Source: Marinobacter halodurans (lineage in GTDB: Bacteria; Pseudomonadota; Gammaproteobacteria; Pseudomonadales; Oleiphilaceae). Taken from it: a DNA stretch of 53,996 nucleotides. A program made the position numbers and the translations under genes. The notes under the pieces are model-generated. The model did no database searches. It was not told where the DNA came from and was given only the letters and a program-made list of their open reading frames with translations. Positions 26,941 through 36,180 of this stretch are shown piece after piece. The stretch lies in NCBI RefSeq assembly GCF_004327985.1, contig NZ_SJDL01000038.1:1-53996 (forward strand), written 5' to 3'. How positions within the stretch are numbered: position 1 is the first letter of the stretch; each line of letters starts with the position of its first letter.

Positions 26941-28670
26941 ACCTGATACTCGTTACCGCCTGTCCGCAAGGACTGGCCACCTCTTTCCTGGCCGCCCGGG
27001 CCCTGACCCGCGCCGCCGAAGCCCGCCACTGGCAGGTCAGCGCCGAAGTGCACAGTCAGGCGAGCCCGGTGACACCGGTCGACGAGGACACCATCGCCGC
27101 GGCCGATCTGGTGATCGTGGCTGCCAGCGCGCCGGTCGAGCTGAACCGCTTTGCCGGCAAGCCGCTGTACCACGCCCCGGTAACGGCGCCGCTGACCGAT
27201 CCCGAGGCGTTCCTGACCGAAGCCCGGCAGGCGGCGACGCCCTTTACGCCGGGAGACGAGTCGCCAGTGGCGCCCGAAGCCAGCGCGCACGGCGCCTCGA
27301 TCGTCGCCGTCACCGCCTGCCCCACCGGGGTGGCGCACACCTTCATGGCGGCGGAAGCCCTGAGCGAGGCGGCACGGGCCGCCGGGCACCGCATCCGGGT
27401 GGAAACCCAGGGTTCCGTCGGCGCCCAGGATGCCCTGACCGACGCCGAGATCGCCGAAGCGGACGTGGTGGTGCTGGCCTGCGACATCGAGATCGACCCC
27501 GAGCGCTTCGCTGGTAAACGGGTGTGGCGCACCTCCACCGGCGCCGCCCTGAAGAAACCCGCCGATACCCTGCGCGACGCGCTCGACAAGGCGGAAATCG
27601 AGTTCGGAGCCAGCGCGTCCAAAACCGCCAGCAAGGGCGGCGAGCGCAAGGGTCCCTACCGGCACCTGCTGACCGGGGTCTCCTTTATGCTGCCGATGGT
27701 GGTGGCCGGCGGCCTGATGATCGCCCTGTCGTTCGTGTTCGGTATCCACGCCGCCGAACAGGAAGGCACGCTGGCCGCGGCGCTGATGCAGATAGGCGGC
27801 GGCACCGCCTTCAAGCTGATGATCCCGCTGCTGGCCGGCTACATCGCCTACTCCATCGCCGACCGGCCGGGCATCGCTCCGGGCATGATCGGTGGCTACC
27901 TGGCGGGTACGTTGGGAGCGGGTTTCCTCGGCGGGATTGCCGCCGGCTTCCTGGCCGGTTATGCCGCCCGTCTGGTGAGCCAGAAGCTGCCCCTGCCGGA
28001 TAGCGTGGCCTCGCTCAAGCCGATCCTGATCATTCCCTTGCTGGCCAGCCTGTTCACCGGTCTGACCATGATCTACATCGTGGGCGAGCCCATCGCGGCC
28101 ATCATGGATACCATGACCCACTTCCTCACCAACATGAATACGGGCAACGCCGTTCTGCTGGGCGCGCTGCTGGGTGCGATGATGTGCTTCGACCTGGGTG
28201 GACCGGTGAACAAGGCCGCCTACACCTTCGGGGTGGGCCTGCTGTCGGAGGGGGCTGGCGGCTCTGCGCCCATGGCCGCCATTATGGCTGCCGGTATGGT
28301 GCCGGCCATCGGCATGGGCATCGCCAGCCTGCTGGCCCGCGGCAAGTTCGCCGACGACGAGCGCCAGGCGGGCAAGGCGTCCTTCGTGCTGGGACTGTGC
28401 TTTATCTCGGAAGGGGCCATTCCGTTCATGGCCAAGGATCCGCTGCGGGTGATCCCCATCTGCATGGTGGGTGGCGCCATCACCGGCGCCCTGTCGATGC
28501 TGTTCCAGGTCTCGCTGATGGCACCCCACGGCGGGCTGTTCGTGCTGCTGATCCCCCACGCGGTGAGTGCGGTGCTGCCCTACCTGTTTGCCATCACCGT
28601 CGGCTCGCTGGTGATCGGCGTCAGCTATGCCTTTGCCAAGACCGGAAAGACCGCGCTGGCGACGGCCTGA
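26937..28670 (+). CDS. fruA: Fructose PTS EIIB'BC permease
   Basis: 577 residues. A first EIIB-like domain (Cys at residue 9 in VTACPQGLATS) is followed by the catalytic EIIB with C128 (VTACPTGVAHT), and then the membrane EIIC (about 240-577) with eight or more spans and IVGEPIAAIM in its central loop. It takes up fructose and phosphorylates it to fructose 1-phosphate. ATG 26937 (ATGA with fruK's stop) has GGAGG upstream. The duplicated B' domain is normal for FruA. Confidence 0.95.
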   Translation: MNLILVTACPQGLATSFLAARALTRAAEARHWQVSAEVHSQASPVTPVDEDTIAAADLVIVAASAPVELNRFAGKPLYHAPVTAPLTDPEAFLTEARQAATPFTPGDESPVAPEASAHGASIVAVTACPTGVAHTFMAAEALSEAARAAGHRIRVETQGSVGAQDALTDAEIAEADVVVLACDIEIDPERFAGKRVWRTSTGAALKKPADTLRDALDKAEIEFGASASKTASKGGERKGPYRHLLTGVSFMLPMVVAGGLMIALSFVFGIHAAEQEGTLAAALMQIGGGTAFKLMIPLLAGYIAYSIADRPGIAPGMIGGYLAGTLGAGFLGGIAAGFLAGYAARLVSQKLPLPDSVASLKPILIIPLLASLFTGLTMIYIVGEPIAAIMDTMTHFLTNMNTGNAVLLGALLGAMMCFDLGGPVNKAAYTFGVGLLSEGAGGSAPMAAIMAAGMVPAIGMGIASLLARGKFADDERQAGKASFVLGLCFISEGAIPFMAKDPLRVIPICMVGGAITGALSMLFQVSLMAPHGGLFVLLIPHAVSAVLPYLFAITVGSLVIGVSYAFAKTGKTALATA

Positions 28671-28678
28671 ATGTAAAA

Positions 28679-28706
28679 CGCCCGGCGATCGCAGGATCGT
28701 CGGGCG
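28679..28706. terminator. Terminator between fruA and the DUF3185 gene
   Basis: CGCCCGGCGATC (28679-28690) pairs with GATCGTCGGGCG (28695-28706) around a 4-base loop. On the minus strand it is followed by TTTTACATT, so it best serves the convergent DUF3185 gene; on the plus strand it lies 8 bp after the fruA stop without a T-run. Confidence 0.65.
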
Positions 28707-28735
28707 CCATCATGATGCGTTGTCGCGTGGTCGTG

Positions 28736-28939
28736 CTAACTTTGGAAGAACAGCATGAACGCGCCGCCCACCGTCGCTGCCGCACCTGCCACCAGATACC
28801 ACATGGTGCTTTCACTGAACCGCCCCGTCAGGCTCTGGGACAACTGTTCCCCCACACTCTGGGTGGATTGCCAGCCGAAATAGAGCAGCAGGACACCCAC
28901 CACCAGCGCTACCAGTCCGATTAACCGAGTCGCAGCCAA
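28736..28939 (-). CDS. DUF3185 family small membrane protein
   Basis: 67 residues from TTG 28939 (AATRLIGLVALVVGV), with AAGGAG 7 nt upstream. No ATG lies between that ribosome site and the first TM, so TTG is the likely start. It has two membrane segments (about 5-22 and 46-64) with SLTGRFSESTMWYLVAGAA between, the DUF3185 pattern. Function unknown. Confidence 0.82.
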   Translation of the reverse strand: MAATRLIGLVALVVGVLLLYFGWQSTQSVGEQLSQSLTGRFSESTMWYLVAGAAATVGGAFMLFFQS

Positions 28940-29032
28940 GTAACTTCTCCTTTGACTTGGTGCCCCCTCAGGACCGGGGGCTGCATTTAACATTTTTTTA
29001 CGAAGCTACACGTCACGTCCTCAAATTGAAAG

Positions 29033-30025
29033 TTACGGATGCAGCGACGGCCCGGTATGACCGGTATCCGTGGGCAACCGGGCCGGTCTCAGGCCGCTGG
29101 CGATCGCCTGCTCGATCAGCCAGCGACGTACCGCGCGCAGGGCCGGCTCACTGCGGCGGCTGGTCTTGTGGGCGAAGTAGAAGCTGTCGCCGGTGATCAA
29201 GCTGTGGCAGGGCAGCCGCACCACATCATCGGTGTCCGCCTCTTCGCTCAGCATGTAGTCGTTGGTCAAGGCGATACCCTGATGGAACCGGGCTCCCTCC
29301 AGCGCCATCAGCATATGGCTGAAATGCTGGATCCGGGTCGACGCCGGCCGGCTTTCACCCGCCACCTGGAACCAGGTGTCCCAGTCCCCGGCTTCCCGGT
29401 CATAGATGCTGTAGGTGGACAGCAGCGGGAACCGGGCGATGTCCGCCGGTGTCAGCGGCCGGCTGTCCGCCGGGTCCCCGGGAGGCAGGTCCAGGGTCTC
29501 GCGGATATGACGCCAGTACTGGCGACTGCAGATCGGAAACAGCCGCTCGCGATAGAGCAGGTCGTAACTGAAGGCGCGGGCGCTGGTGTTGATGGTGATA
29601 AAGCAGTCCGCCACCCGGTCGGACAGCTGCGGCGAGGTGCTGGTCATTTCCAGCGCCAGGTCGATCTGGGAATGGGCCCGCTGCAGGCTGGGCAGGCGGG
29701 GAATCAGCCAGCGCACGCAGAACGAACTGAACACCGCCAGCCGCAGCCGGGAGGTGGGCGCGCCCAGCAGGGTCTCGCTGGCCCGTTCGATCTGCAACAG
29801 GGCCGAGGTGATGCTGTCCTGGTAGGCACGGCCCTCGTCCGTCAGGGTCAGGTAGCGGCCACTGCGCTGGAACAGCGGCTCGCCCAGATAGGTTTCCAGT
29901 GCCTTGATCTGGTGGCTGACGGCACTCTGGCTCACCGCCAGCTCGTCCGCCGCCTTCGAGAAGCTGTTCAGCCGGGCCACCGCCTCGAACATGGGCAGGG
30001 CACGCAGCGGTGGCAGTTTCATCAT
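29033..30025 (-). CDS. LysR-family regulator, GcvA-like
   Basis: 330 residues. The N-terminal winged HTH (PPLRALPMFEAVARLNSFSKAADELAV... begins it) starts at the usual place, followed by a substrate-binding-like effector domain. The LPPLRAL N-terminus is typical of the GcvA branch. It is divergent from a DMT-family exporter with 114 bp between starts, so it probably controls that gene and itself. The effector is unknown. Confidence 0.9.
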   Translation of the reverse strand: MMKLPPLRALPMFEAVARLNSFSKAADELAVSQSAVSHQIKALETYLGEPLFQRSGRYLTLTDEGRAYQDSITSALLQIERASETLLGAPTSRLRLAVFSSFCVRWLIPRLPSLQRAHSQIDLALEMTSTSPQLSDRVADCFITINTSARAFSYDLLYRERLFPICSRQYWRHIRETLDLPPGDPADSRPLTPADIARFPLLSTYSIYDREAGDWDTWFQVAGESRPASTRIQHFSHMLMALEGARFHQGIALTNDYMLSEEADTDDVVRLPCHSLITGDSFYFAHKTSRRSEPALRAVRRWLIEQAIASGLRPARLPTDTGHTGPSLHP

Positions 30026-30139
30026 GGCGCGCTCACTCCATTATCCAAATAACTCATACCTGGGTTCTAAATATCATTAAACAGCGGTGATTGGCGACCG
30101 TAAACTGTGGCTTCCATTCACTCGACGCGGGAGGCAGCC

Positions 30140-31021
30140 ATGTCCGGACGGACCGTGAACAGCGCCATCCTGTTGCTGGTTATCGGCAACGCGATGGCGC
30201 TGGTTTCCGATGTGTTTATCAAGCTGCTGGAACCGGGCACCCCGGTGTTCCAGTTCGTGTTCCTGCGTTGTGTGATCACGCTGCTGTTCCTGCTGCCGCT
30301 GTGGCGCCAGATCGATCGTGGCCATTTCTTCGAGGGTCTGGGCATCCATACCCTACGGGCGCACATCCACCTGGTGGGCATCGTGTGCATGGTGCTGGCC
30401 CTGGGCGCCCTGCCGCTGGCCACCGCCAACGCCATCTTCTACGCGGCGCCGGTGCTGGTGATGGTGTTCTCGGTGGTGTTCTTCCGGGGCCGGCTGGACG
30501 GCCGCAGCCTTTTCGCGGTGGTCAGCGGCTTCATCGGCATCGTGGTAATCCTGCGCCCCGTGTCCGTCAACTGGATGGCGCTCAGTGCGCTGGCCGTGGC
30601 CGCGACGCTGGCGATCAATGCGCTGCTGGTGCGCAAGCTGCCCACAGGGCAGTCGATGGTCCACAAGCTGTTCCTGAACTACCTGCTGGTGCTGCCGGCC
30701 AGTGGCGCGCTGATGCTCTATGAGGGCGCCGACTGGGATCCGGGGCTGCTGTTCAGTGCAGTGGGCTCGGCCCTGTTCATCCTCGGCTACAACATGAGCG
30801 TCCTGCTGGCCTACCGGCAGGTGGAGGCCAGCCAGGTCACCAGCGCCGAATACACCGGCCTGATCTGGGCGGTGCTGTTCGGCTGGATCGGCTTCGGCGA
30901 GACGCCGGACCTGTGGTTCGCGGCGGGGGCGGCGATGATCGTGGTGCCGCTGTTGCTGATCGGCCTGCGCCAGCGCCGGGGCGGCCGGGTCAGGGGCTCG
31001 CTGGCCGGCGAATCCGGCTGA
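30140..31021 (+). CDS. DMT/EamA-family transporter
   Basis: 293 residues with about ten membrane segments in two repeats (about 5-140 and 150-280). Two EamA domains are typical of the DMT superfamily, which includes exporters of amino acids and metabolites. ATG 30140 follows GGGAGG by 5 nt; an upstream in-frame ATG (30107) has no ribosome site. It is divergent from the LysR gene. Confidence 0.9.
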   Translation: MSGRTVNSAILLLVIGNAMALVSDVFIKLLEPGTPVFQFVFLRCVITLLFLLPLWRQIDRGHFFEGLGIHTLRAHIHLVGIVCMVLALGALPLATANAIFYAAPVLVMVFSVVFFRGRLDGRSLFAVVSGFIGIVVILRPVSVNWMALSALAVAATLAINALLVRKLPTGQSMVHKLFLNYLLVLPASGALMLYEGADWDPGLLFSAVGSALFILGYNMSVLLAYRQVEASQVTSAEYTGLIWAVLFGWIGFGETPDLWFAAGAAMIVVPLLLIGLRQRRGGRVRGSLAGESG

Positions 31022-31134
31022 GCCACGGCCGTCTTGCCGAATGGTAAGGCGGCGGCCATCGAATCGTAGTCAATAATGCTCCGCCGGACGCGTGCGCCGT
31101 CATACAATACGGTTTTTGCCACAGGGAATGCATC

Positions 31135-32187
31135 ATGGCGGAGTCCTCCCAGCGTCTACAGGCACTGGATGCCCTGCGTGGCCTCGCCGCGTGCGGGGTC
31201 ATGCTGTTTCACTACATCCCCTACTACGATGAGCTCTACGGCCACGACTTCGAGCCCTGGAGCCCGCTGTGGTATGGCCGCTATTGCGTGCACCTGTTCT
31301 ATATCCTGAGCGGGTTCGTGATCTTCATGACGCTGGAGCGCACCCCGACCGCCGGCTGGTTCGGGCTGGCCCGGGCCTTCCGCCTGCTGCCGGCACTCTG
31401 GGTGGGGATTCTCCTCACCAGCCTGTCCGTGCACTTCCTGGGGCCGATCGATCGCGGCGTGACACCCGTCGAGACCCTGTGGAACTTCACCCTGCTGCAC
31501 GAGTACCTGGGCATGCACCCGGTGGACGGGGCCTACTGGAGCCTGGTGGTGGAGGCGACGTTCTACGTGTGGATGGCGGTGCTGTTCTTCGGGCTGGGCC
31601 GGGAGCGCCTGCGCGGCGTGTTCTGGGCCTGGGTGATCGCCAGTTACGCCGGCGTGCTGTTCTGGAAACAGATCCCCGACGGCCTGGATTTCCTGGTCAA
31701 GGACCTGCTGTTCGTGAAATACGCGCCGCTGTTCATCAGTGGCATGCTGCTCTATCGCTGGCACCGTCACGGCAAGCCACCGGTCAGCGACCGGGTATTA
31801 CTGATGCTGGCGATGGCCCACTGCCTGTTCGCCTACAAGGCCCCGTTCAACGGCTTTGTGCTGGGCTGCTACGGGATCTTCATCCTGGCGGTCACTGGGT
31901 ACCTCAACTTCCTCGCCAACCGTGTCCTGCTGACCCTGGGCAGCCTGTCCTACGCGCTGTACCTGGTTCACCAGAACATCGGCTACGGCATCATGGACCT
32001 GGCCTACGACGCCGGCCTGCCCGGCCCCGTAGGTGTGGCGTTGGCCATCGCCACCGCACTGACGCTGGCGTTTGCGATCCATCACGGGGTGGAAAAACCG
32101 GCCCTGCGCTGGTTTCGGGACTACCGGCGCACGGCCATGGCGGGCACGATCCGCACACCGGCGCCGGAGCAGGTCAGCGGCCGCTGA
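31135..32187 (+). CDS. Acyltransferase 3 family membrane protein
   Basis: 350 residues with about ten membrane spans. It opens with LQALDALRGLAACGVMLFHY, the OafA/NolL-type signature containing the conserved DALRG and a His thought to take part in acyl transfer. These proteins O-acylate sugars of lipopolysaccharide, exopolysaccharide or peptidoglycan. It is the last plus-strand gene before exoD, whose stop is 4 bp away and convergent. The acceptor is unknown. Confidence 0.88.
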   Translation: MAESSQRLQALDALRGLAACGVMLFHYIPYYDELYGHDFEPWSPLWYGRYCVHLFYILSGFVIFMTLERTPTAGWFGLARAFRLLPALWVGILLTSLSVHFLGPIDRGVTPVETLWNFTLLHEYLGMHPVDGAYWSLVVEATFYVWMAVLFFGLGRERLRGVFWAWVIASYAGVLFWKQIPDGLDFLVKDLLFVKYAPLFISGMLLYRWHRHGKPPVSDRVLLMLAMAHCLFAYKAPFNGFVLGCYGIFILAVTGYLNFLANRVLLTLGSLSYALYLVHQNIGYGIMDLAYDAGLPGPVGVALAIATALTLAFAIHHGVEKPALRWFRDYRRTAMAGTIRTPAPEQVSGR

Positions 32188-32190
32188 CGG

Positions 32191-32784
32191 CTACAGGAAA
32201 CCGGCCCCCACGAAACCCAGGGTGCCCGCAGTCACAATCAGGGCAAACAGAGCCACGGCACCGTCCCGGGCGATCATCGCCAGCCCGAACGCCACCAGGG
32301 CCGCGCCGCCGCCGTTGGCGCTGAAGGGCACGATCTCCATCGCCGGCATGGCCAGGGCGACTGCGATGCAGGCAAGGGAGAGAATGAGCAGCCCCGGACC
32401 TTCGACAAACAGCGTCAGCCGCGGCCGGGTACAGCGATCGATACCGCGCGCCGGCTTACGCACCCAGGCCAGTCCCTTGCGCAGTTTATTCCGCGGCAGG
32501 CGACGCTTGACGATCCAGCCCGGCAACCAGATATGCTGCCGCCGGAACAGCAACTGCCCCGCCGTCAGCAACACCAGCAGCGCCAGCAGGGTCGGCACGC
32601 CGGGAATGTCCCCGACCAGCGGCGCCAGGGTGATCAAGCCCGCCACCAGCACCACCGGTCCGAACGAGCGATAACCCACGGCCGCCAGGATGTCATCCAC
32701 GGCCACCTGCTCCCGTTGCCGGGCCACGTCGTCGATGCGATCGATCAGACCTTCCAGGTCGCTCAGGTCACCCCGGACATTCAT
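32191..32784 (-). CDS. ExoD-family membrane protein
   Basis: 197 residues. A cytoplasmic N-terminus (about 1-40) leads into four to five hydrophobic segments, with the family's GDIPGVPTLLALLVLLTAGQLLF block. ExoD-like proteins are linked to exopolysaccharide synthesis and alkaline tolerance in rhizobia; the molecular function is unknown. A 19-bp dyad (32802-32820) lies 18 bp before the start. The convergent acyltransferase ends 3 bp away. Confidence 0.85.
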   Translation of the reverse strand: MNVRGDLSDLEGLIDRIDDVARQREQVAVDDILAAVGYRSFGPVVLVAGLITLAPLVGDIPGVPTLLALLVLLTAGQLLFRRQHIWLPGWIVKRRLPRNKLRKGLAWVRKPARGIDRCTRPRLTLFVEGPGLLILSLACIAVALAMPAMEIVPFSANGGGAALVAFGLAMIARDGAVALFALIVTAGTLGFVGAGFL

Positions 32785-32801
32785 GGATCCATACCTATGC
32801 T

Positions 32802-32820
32802 TGCTTTCCCAGGGAAAGCA
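32802..32820. promoter_or_regulatory. Palindrome in the exoD leader
   Basis: TGCTTTCCC-A-GGGAAAGCA is a perfect 9+9 dyad with a single central base, placed 18 bp before the exoD ATG. It would be a tight operator or, in RNA, a hairpin close to the ribosome site. Confidence 0.4.
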
Positions 32821-32968
32821 GGTGGTTTCAGACTATGAAGGATGTCGCAGAAAGGACTCACCCACAATCTGTCGGCAACGCACACAGGTATAACCTTGCC
32901 AACCCGCCATGTAACTGGCCGATCCGGGCCATGATTGATGTATCGGAGAGGCCTGGTTCCTGAATCCT

Positions 32969-33003
32969 GCAGGCGCTCCGCGAATCCCGCGCGGAGCGCC
33001 TGC
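32969..33003 (-). terminator. Long stem-loop after nhaC
   Basis: GCAGGCGCTCCGCG (32969-32982) pairs perfectly with CGCGGAGCGCCTGC (32990-33003) across a 7-base loop. It lies directly after the nhaC stop (33009) on the minus strand. No T-run follows, but the stem is very stable and probably marks the transcript end. Confidence 0.6.
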
Positions 33004-33008
33004 CGGGA

Positions 33009-34484
33009 TCAGGACACTTCGGGCGACGGCGCAGTCACCGAGGCCGATTGAGCCGGTTTACGGCGTGTTACCTGGCCCTCTTTGACTTTCCAGAAGATAC
33101 CGATACCCATCATGGTCATGGCAAAGGCCAGCAGTGGGGTCAGCCAGTTGAACACCGCATAGGGGGCGTAACTGAAAGCGCTGACACCGAGCACACCGAA
33201 CATGTAGGCGCCGCCGGAAGTCCAGGGTATGAGTGCGGCGGTCAATGTGCCGCTATCCTCCAGTGTGCGTGACAACATGCGGGGTGCCAGGCCCAGGCGC
33301 TCGAAGGCCGGACGGAAGGTGCGCCCCGGTACAATGATGCCCAGGAACTGGTCCCCCAGGAAGACGTTGCCGGCAACGCATGATGCCAGGGTGGTGCCGA
33401 TCAGCGACGAGGGCTTGCGCAGGATGCGGCTGAATGTGGTGAGGATGCTGCCCAGGAAACCGCACCGTTCCAGGATGCCACCGAAACAGAGTGCGCAGAT
33501 GATCAGGGAGATCGTCCACATCATCGGATCCAGCCCGCCCCGCGAGAGCAGTGAATCAACGGCGCTGACGCCGGTATCGGCCTTGAAGCCGTAATGCACA
33601 ATGCCGATGAGCTTCGCCGGGGCGACGCCCTGTACGGCAATGGCCAACACCGCGGCAAGCAGGATGCCGATGATCAGCGATGGAATGGCGGGATACTTCC
33701 TGATGGCGGCGAACAGGATGAATGCCGGCGGTATCAGCGTGAACAGGCCGAGGGTGAAATGGGCGTTGAGCAGCCCGGACATCTCGGCGATGTCCTCGAC
33801 GGACGCCAGGTCGCCGCTGAAGTGCAACCCCATGACGGTGTAGACCACCCCGGCAATCAGGCAGGCCGGGATCGTGGTCCAGGTCATGGCGCGGATATGA
33901 TCGAACAGGTCGCTACCCGCCATGGCCGGAGCCAGGTTGGTGGTGTCCGACAGGGGCGACATCTTGTCGCCGAAATAGGCACCGGAAATGACCGCGCCGG
34001 CGATCATCGGTGCCGATATCCCCAGTACACCGCCGGCGCCCATCAGGGCCAGGCCGACGGTACCGGCGGTCGTCCAGGACGAGCCGGTGGCAACCGACAC
34101 CACGGAACAGATCAGGAAGCTGGCCACCAGGAAATAGCGGGGGGACAGCACCTGCATGCCGTAATAGATCATGGTGGGTACGGTGCCGCTGGCAATCCAG
34201 GTGGCCACCAGCAGCCCCACCAGCATCAGGATGACAACCGGCACCAGGGCGATGGTAATGCCACCGGTGATGCCCTGCTCGATTTCACGCCAGGGCCTTT
34301 TCAGGATAAAGACGCCCACCAGGGCGCAGATGGTTGCCGAAATGATCATGGGGATATGGGCGTCGACCCCCAGCTTGATCACTGAAAAACCAATGGTGAA
34401 GGCACAAAGCACAAAAACCGTCAGCGACAGCCCAAAGGACGGGGCCGGATAGGCCTCCGCTTCCGGATGTGTTTCGTCAAGCAT
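33009..34484 (-). CDS. nhaC: NhaC-family cation/substrate antiporter
   Basis: 491 residues from ATG 34484, which has AAGGAG 9 nt upstream; the upstream in-frame ATG lacks a site. About twelve membrane spans, with the family's VATGSSWTTAGTVG and SPLSDTTNLAPA motifs. NhaC carriers are mostly Na+/H+ antiporters, but relatives move malate/lactate or amino acids, and YuiF-type proteins are predicted histidine permeases. It lies 163 bp after hutH in the same direction, which suggests a role in histidine or urocanate transport or in balancing ammonium and sodium. Transport substrate unproven. Confidence 0.85.
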   Translation of the reverse strand: MLDETHPEAEAYPAPSFGLSLTVFVLCAFTIGFSVIKLGVDAHIPMIISATICALVGVFILKRPWREIEQGITGGITIALVPVVILMLVGLLVATWIASGTVPTMIYYGMQVLSPRYFLVASFLICSVVSVATGSSWTTAGTVGLALMGAGGVLGISAPMIAGAVISGAYFGDKMSPLSDTTNLAPAMAGSDLFDHIRAMTWTTIPACLIAGVVYTVMGLHFSGDLASVEDIAEMSGLLNAHFTLGLFTLIPPAFILFAAIRKYPAIPSLIIGILLAAVLAIAVQGVAPAKLIGIVHYGFKADTGVSAVDSLLSRGGLDPMMWTISLIICALCFGGILERCGFLGSILTTFSRILRKPSSLIGTTLASCVAGNVFLGDQFLGIIVPGRTFRPAFERLGLAPRMLSRTLEDSGTLTAALIPWTSGGAYMFGVLGVSAFSYAPYAVFNWLTPLLAFAMTMMGIGIFWKVKEGQVTRRKPAQSASVTAPSPEVS

Positions 34485-34647
34485 TATCGGTACTCCTTGT
34501 TTTTGTAGTCGACCGTGATGGATGAGGGGTCCAGGCCCATGCAGGCTGGGCAGGGAAGCCGGTGCCACCGCAGGCCGGGCCCCAGGACCCGGTCTGTCAT
34601 TCGATAGCGGTGGTGCTTTCCTCCGGCGCCGCCAGGGGCCCGGGTGG

Positions 34648-36180
34648 TTACAGGCTGGGTAGCAGATCCGGTTGAATCAGGCCGTTCAGGAGCTGGCTTT
34701 CCAGCAGCTGTGTGGCGCTGTCGATATCCGGGGCGAAATAACGGTCCCTGTCGTAGTAGGGCACTTTTTCCCGCAGGGCGTGCCGGGCCCGTTCCAGCCC
34801 CTCCGTGGTGCGTAATCCCTGGCGGAAGTCCAGTCCCTGGCAGGCCGCCAGCCACTCGATCGCGACAATGCCGCGGACGTTGGCCGCCATCTCCCACAGG
34901 CGCGACCCGGCGGCCGGCGCCATCGAGACGTGATCCTCCTGGTTGGCGGAGGTGGGCAGGCTGTCGACGCTGCGCGGGTAGGCCAGCGCCTTGTTTTCGC
35001 TGGCCAGGGCGGCGGCGGTAACCTGGGCGATCATGAAGCCGGAGTTGACGCCGCCGTTTTCCACCAGGAAGGGCGGCAGCTGGGACATGTTGTGGTCCAT
35101 CATCAGGGAGATGCGCCGTTCGGTCAGGGCACCGATTTCAGCGATGGCCAGGGCAATGTTGTCCGCCGCCATGGCCACGGGCTCGGCGTGGAAGTTGCCG
35201 CCGGAGATCACATCGCCCTGCTCGGCGAACACCAGCGGATTGTCGGAGACGGCATTGGTCTCCACCGCCAGGACGTCGGCGGCCTGGCGCAGCTGGGTGA
35301 GGCAGGCGCCCATCACCTGCGGCTGACAGCGCAGGGAGTAGGGATCCTGCACCTTGCCGCAATGGGCATGGGAATCGCTGATCTCGCTGCGCTCGCCCAG
35401 CAGGTGACGATAGGCGGCTGCGGCATCAATCTGCCCCTTCTGGCCGCGCACGTCGTGGATGCGTGGATCGAAAGGCGCACGAGAACTCAGGGTGGCCTCG
35501 ACGGTGAGCGCACCGCACACGGTGGCGGCGGCGTAGAGGTCTTCCGCCTGGAACAGGCCGCGCAGGGCATAGGCGGCGGAGACCTGGGTGCCGTTCAACA
35601 GCGCCAGGCCTTCCTTGGGTGCCAGGGCCAGGGGCTCCAGCCCGGCCACCGCCAGCGCTTCCTTCGCCGGCAGCCATTGCCCCTGGTGGCGCGCCTGGCC
35701 TTCACCCAGCAGCACCACGCTCATGTGGGCCAGGGGCGCCAGGTCGCCGGAGGCGCCGACGGAGCCTTTCAGGGGAATCCGTGGATAGACCTCGGCATTG
35801 ACCAGCGCGATCAACGCGTCCAGCACCTGACGGCGGATGCCGGAATAGCCCCGCGCCAGGCTGTTGATCTTGAGGGTCATGATCAGCCGCACCAGATCGT
35901 CGTCCAGCGCCTCGCCGACGCCGGTGGCGTGGGACAGCACCAGGGAACGCTGCAGGGCTTCCAACTGGTCATGCTGGATGCGGGTCCGGGCCAGCAGCCC
36001 GAACCCGGTGTTGATGCCATAGACGGTGCGGTCCTCCGCCACCACGCGGTCAACCGTCTCCACCGCCTGGGCAATGGCGGCATCGGCGCTCTGTGGCAAC
36101 TCGATGCGCACCGGTGCCTGGTACACCTGACGCCACTGCGCCAGGGTCATGTGGCCGGGAGTCATGGTCAGTCGGGTCAT
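34648..36180 (-). CDS. hutH: Histidine ammonia-lyase
   Basis: 510 residues, the usual length. It converts L-histidine to urocanate plus ammonia. The tripeptide that forms the MIO cofactor is A143-S144-G145 in [12 protein letters not shown], and Y54 lies in VYGINTGFG. The start overlaps the hutU stop by one base (TGATG), so the two are coupled. It follows hutU, so the pathway enzymes are encoded in reverse order of use. Confidence 0.96.
   Translation of the reverse strand: MTRLTMTPGHMTLAQWRQVYQAPVRIELPQSADAAIAQAVETVDRVVAEDRTVYGINTGFGLLARTRIQHDQLEALQRSLVLSHATGVGEALDDDLVRLIMTLKINSLARGYSGIRRQVLDALIALVNAEVYPRIPLKGSVGASGDLAPLAHMSVVLLGEGQARHQGQWLPAKEALAVAGLEPLALAPKEGLALLNGTQVSAAYALRGLFQAEDLYAAATVCGALTVEATLSSRAPFDPRIHDVRGQKGQIDAAAAYRHLLGERSEISDSHAHCGKVQDPYSLRCQPQVMGACLTQLRQAADVLAVETNAVSDNPLVFAEQGDVISGGNFHAEPVAMAADNIALAIAEIGALTERRISLMMDHNMSQLPPFLVENGGVNSGFMIAQVTAAALASENKALAYPRSVDSLPTSANQEDHVSMAPAAGSRLWEMAANVRGIVAIEWLAACQGLDFRQGLRTTEGLERARHALREKVPYYDRDRYFAPDIDSATQLLESQLLNGLIQPDLLPSL

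Noticed and set aside
26832-28559. 575-residue minus-strand frame
   Set aside because: It is antisense of fruA, with a His/Gln/Gly-rich composition typical of such shadows.
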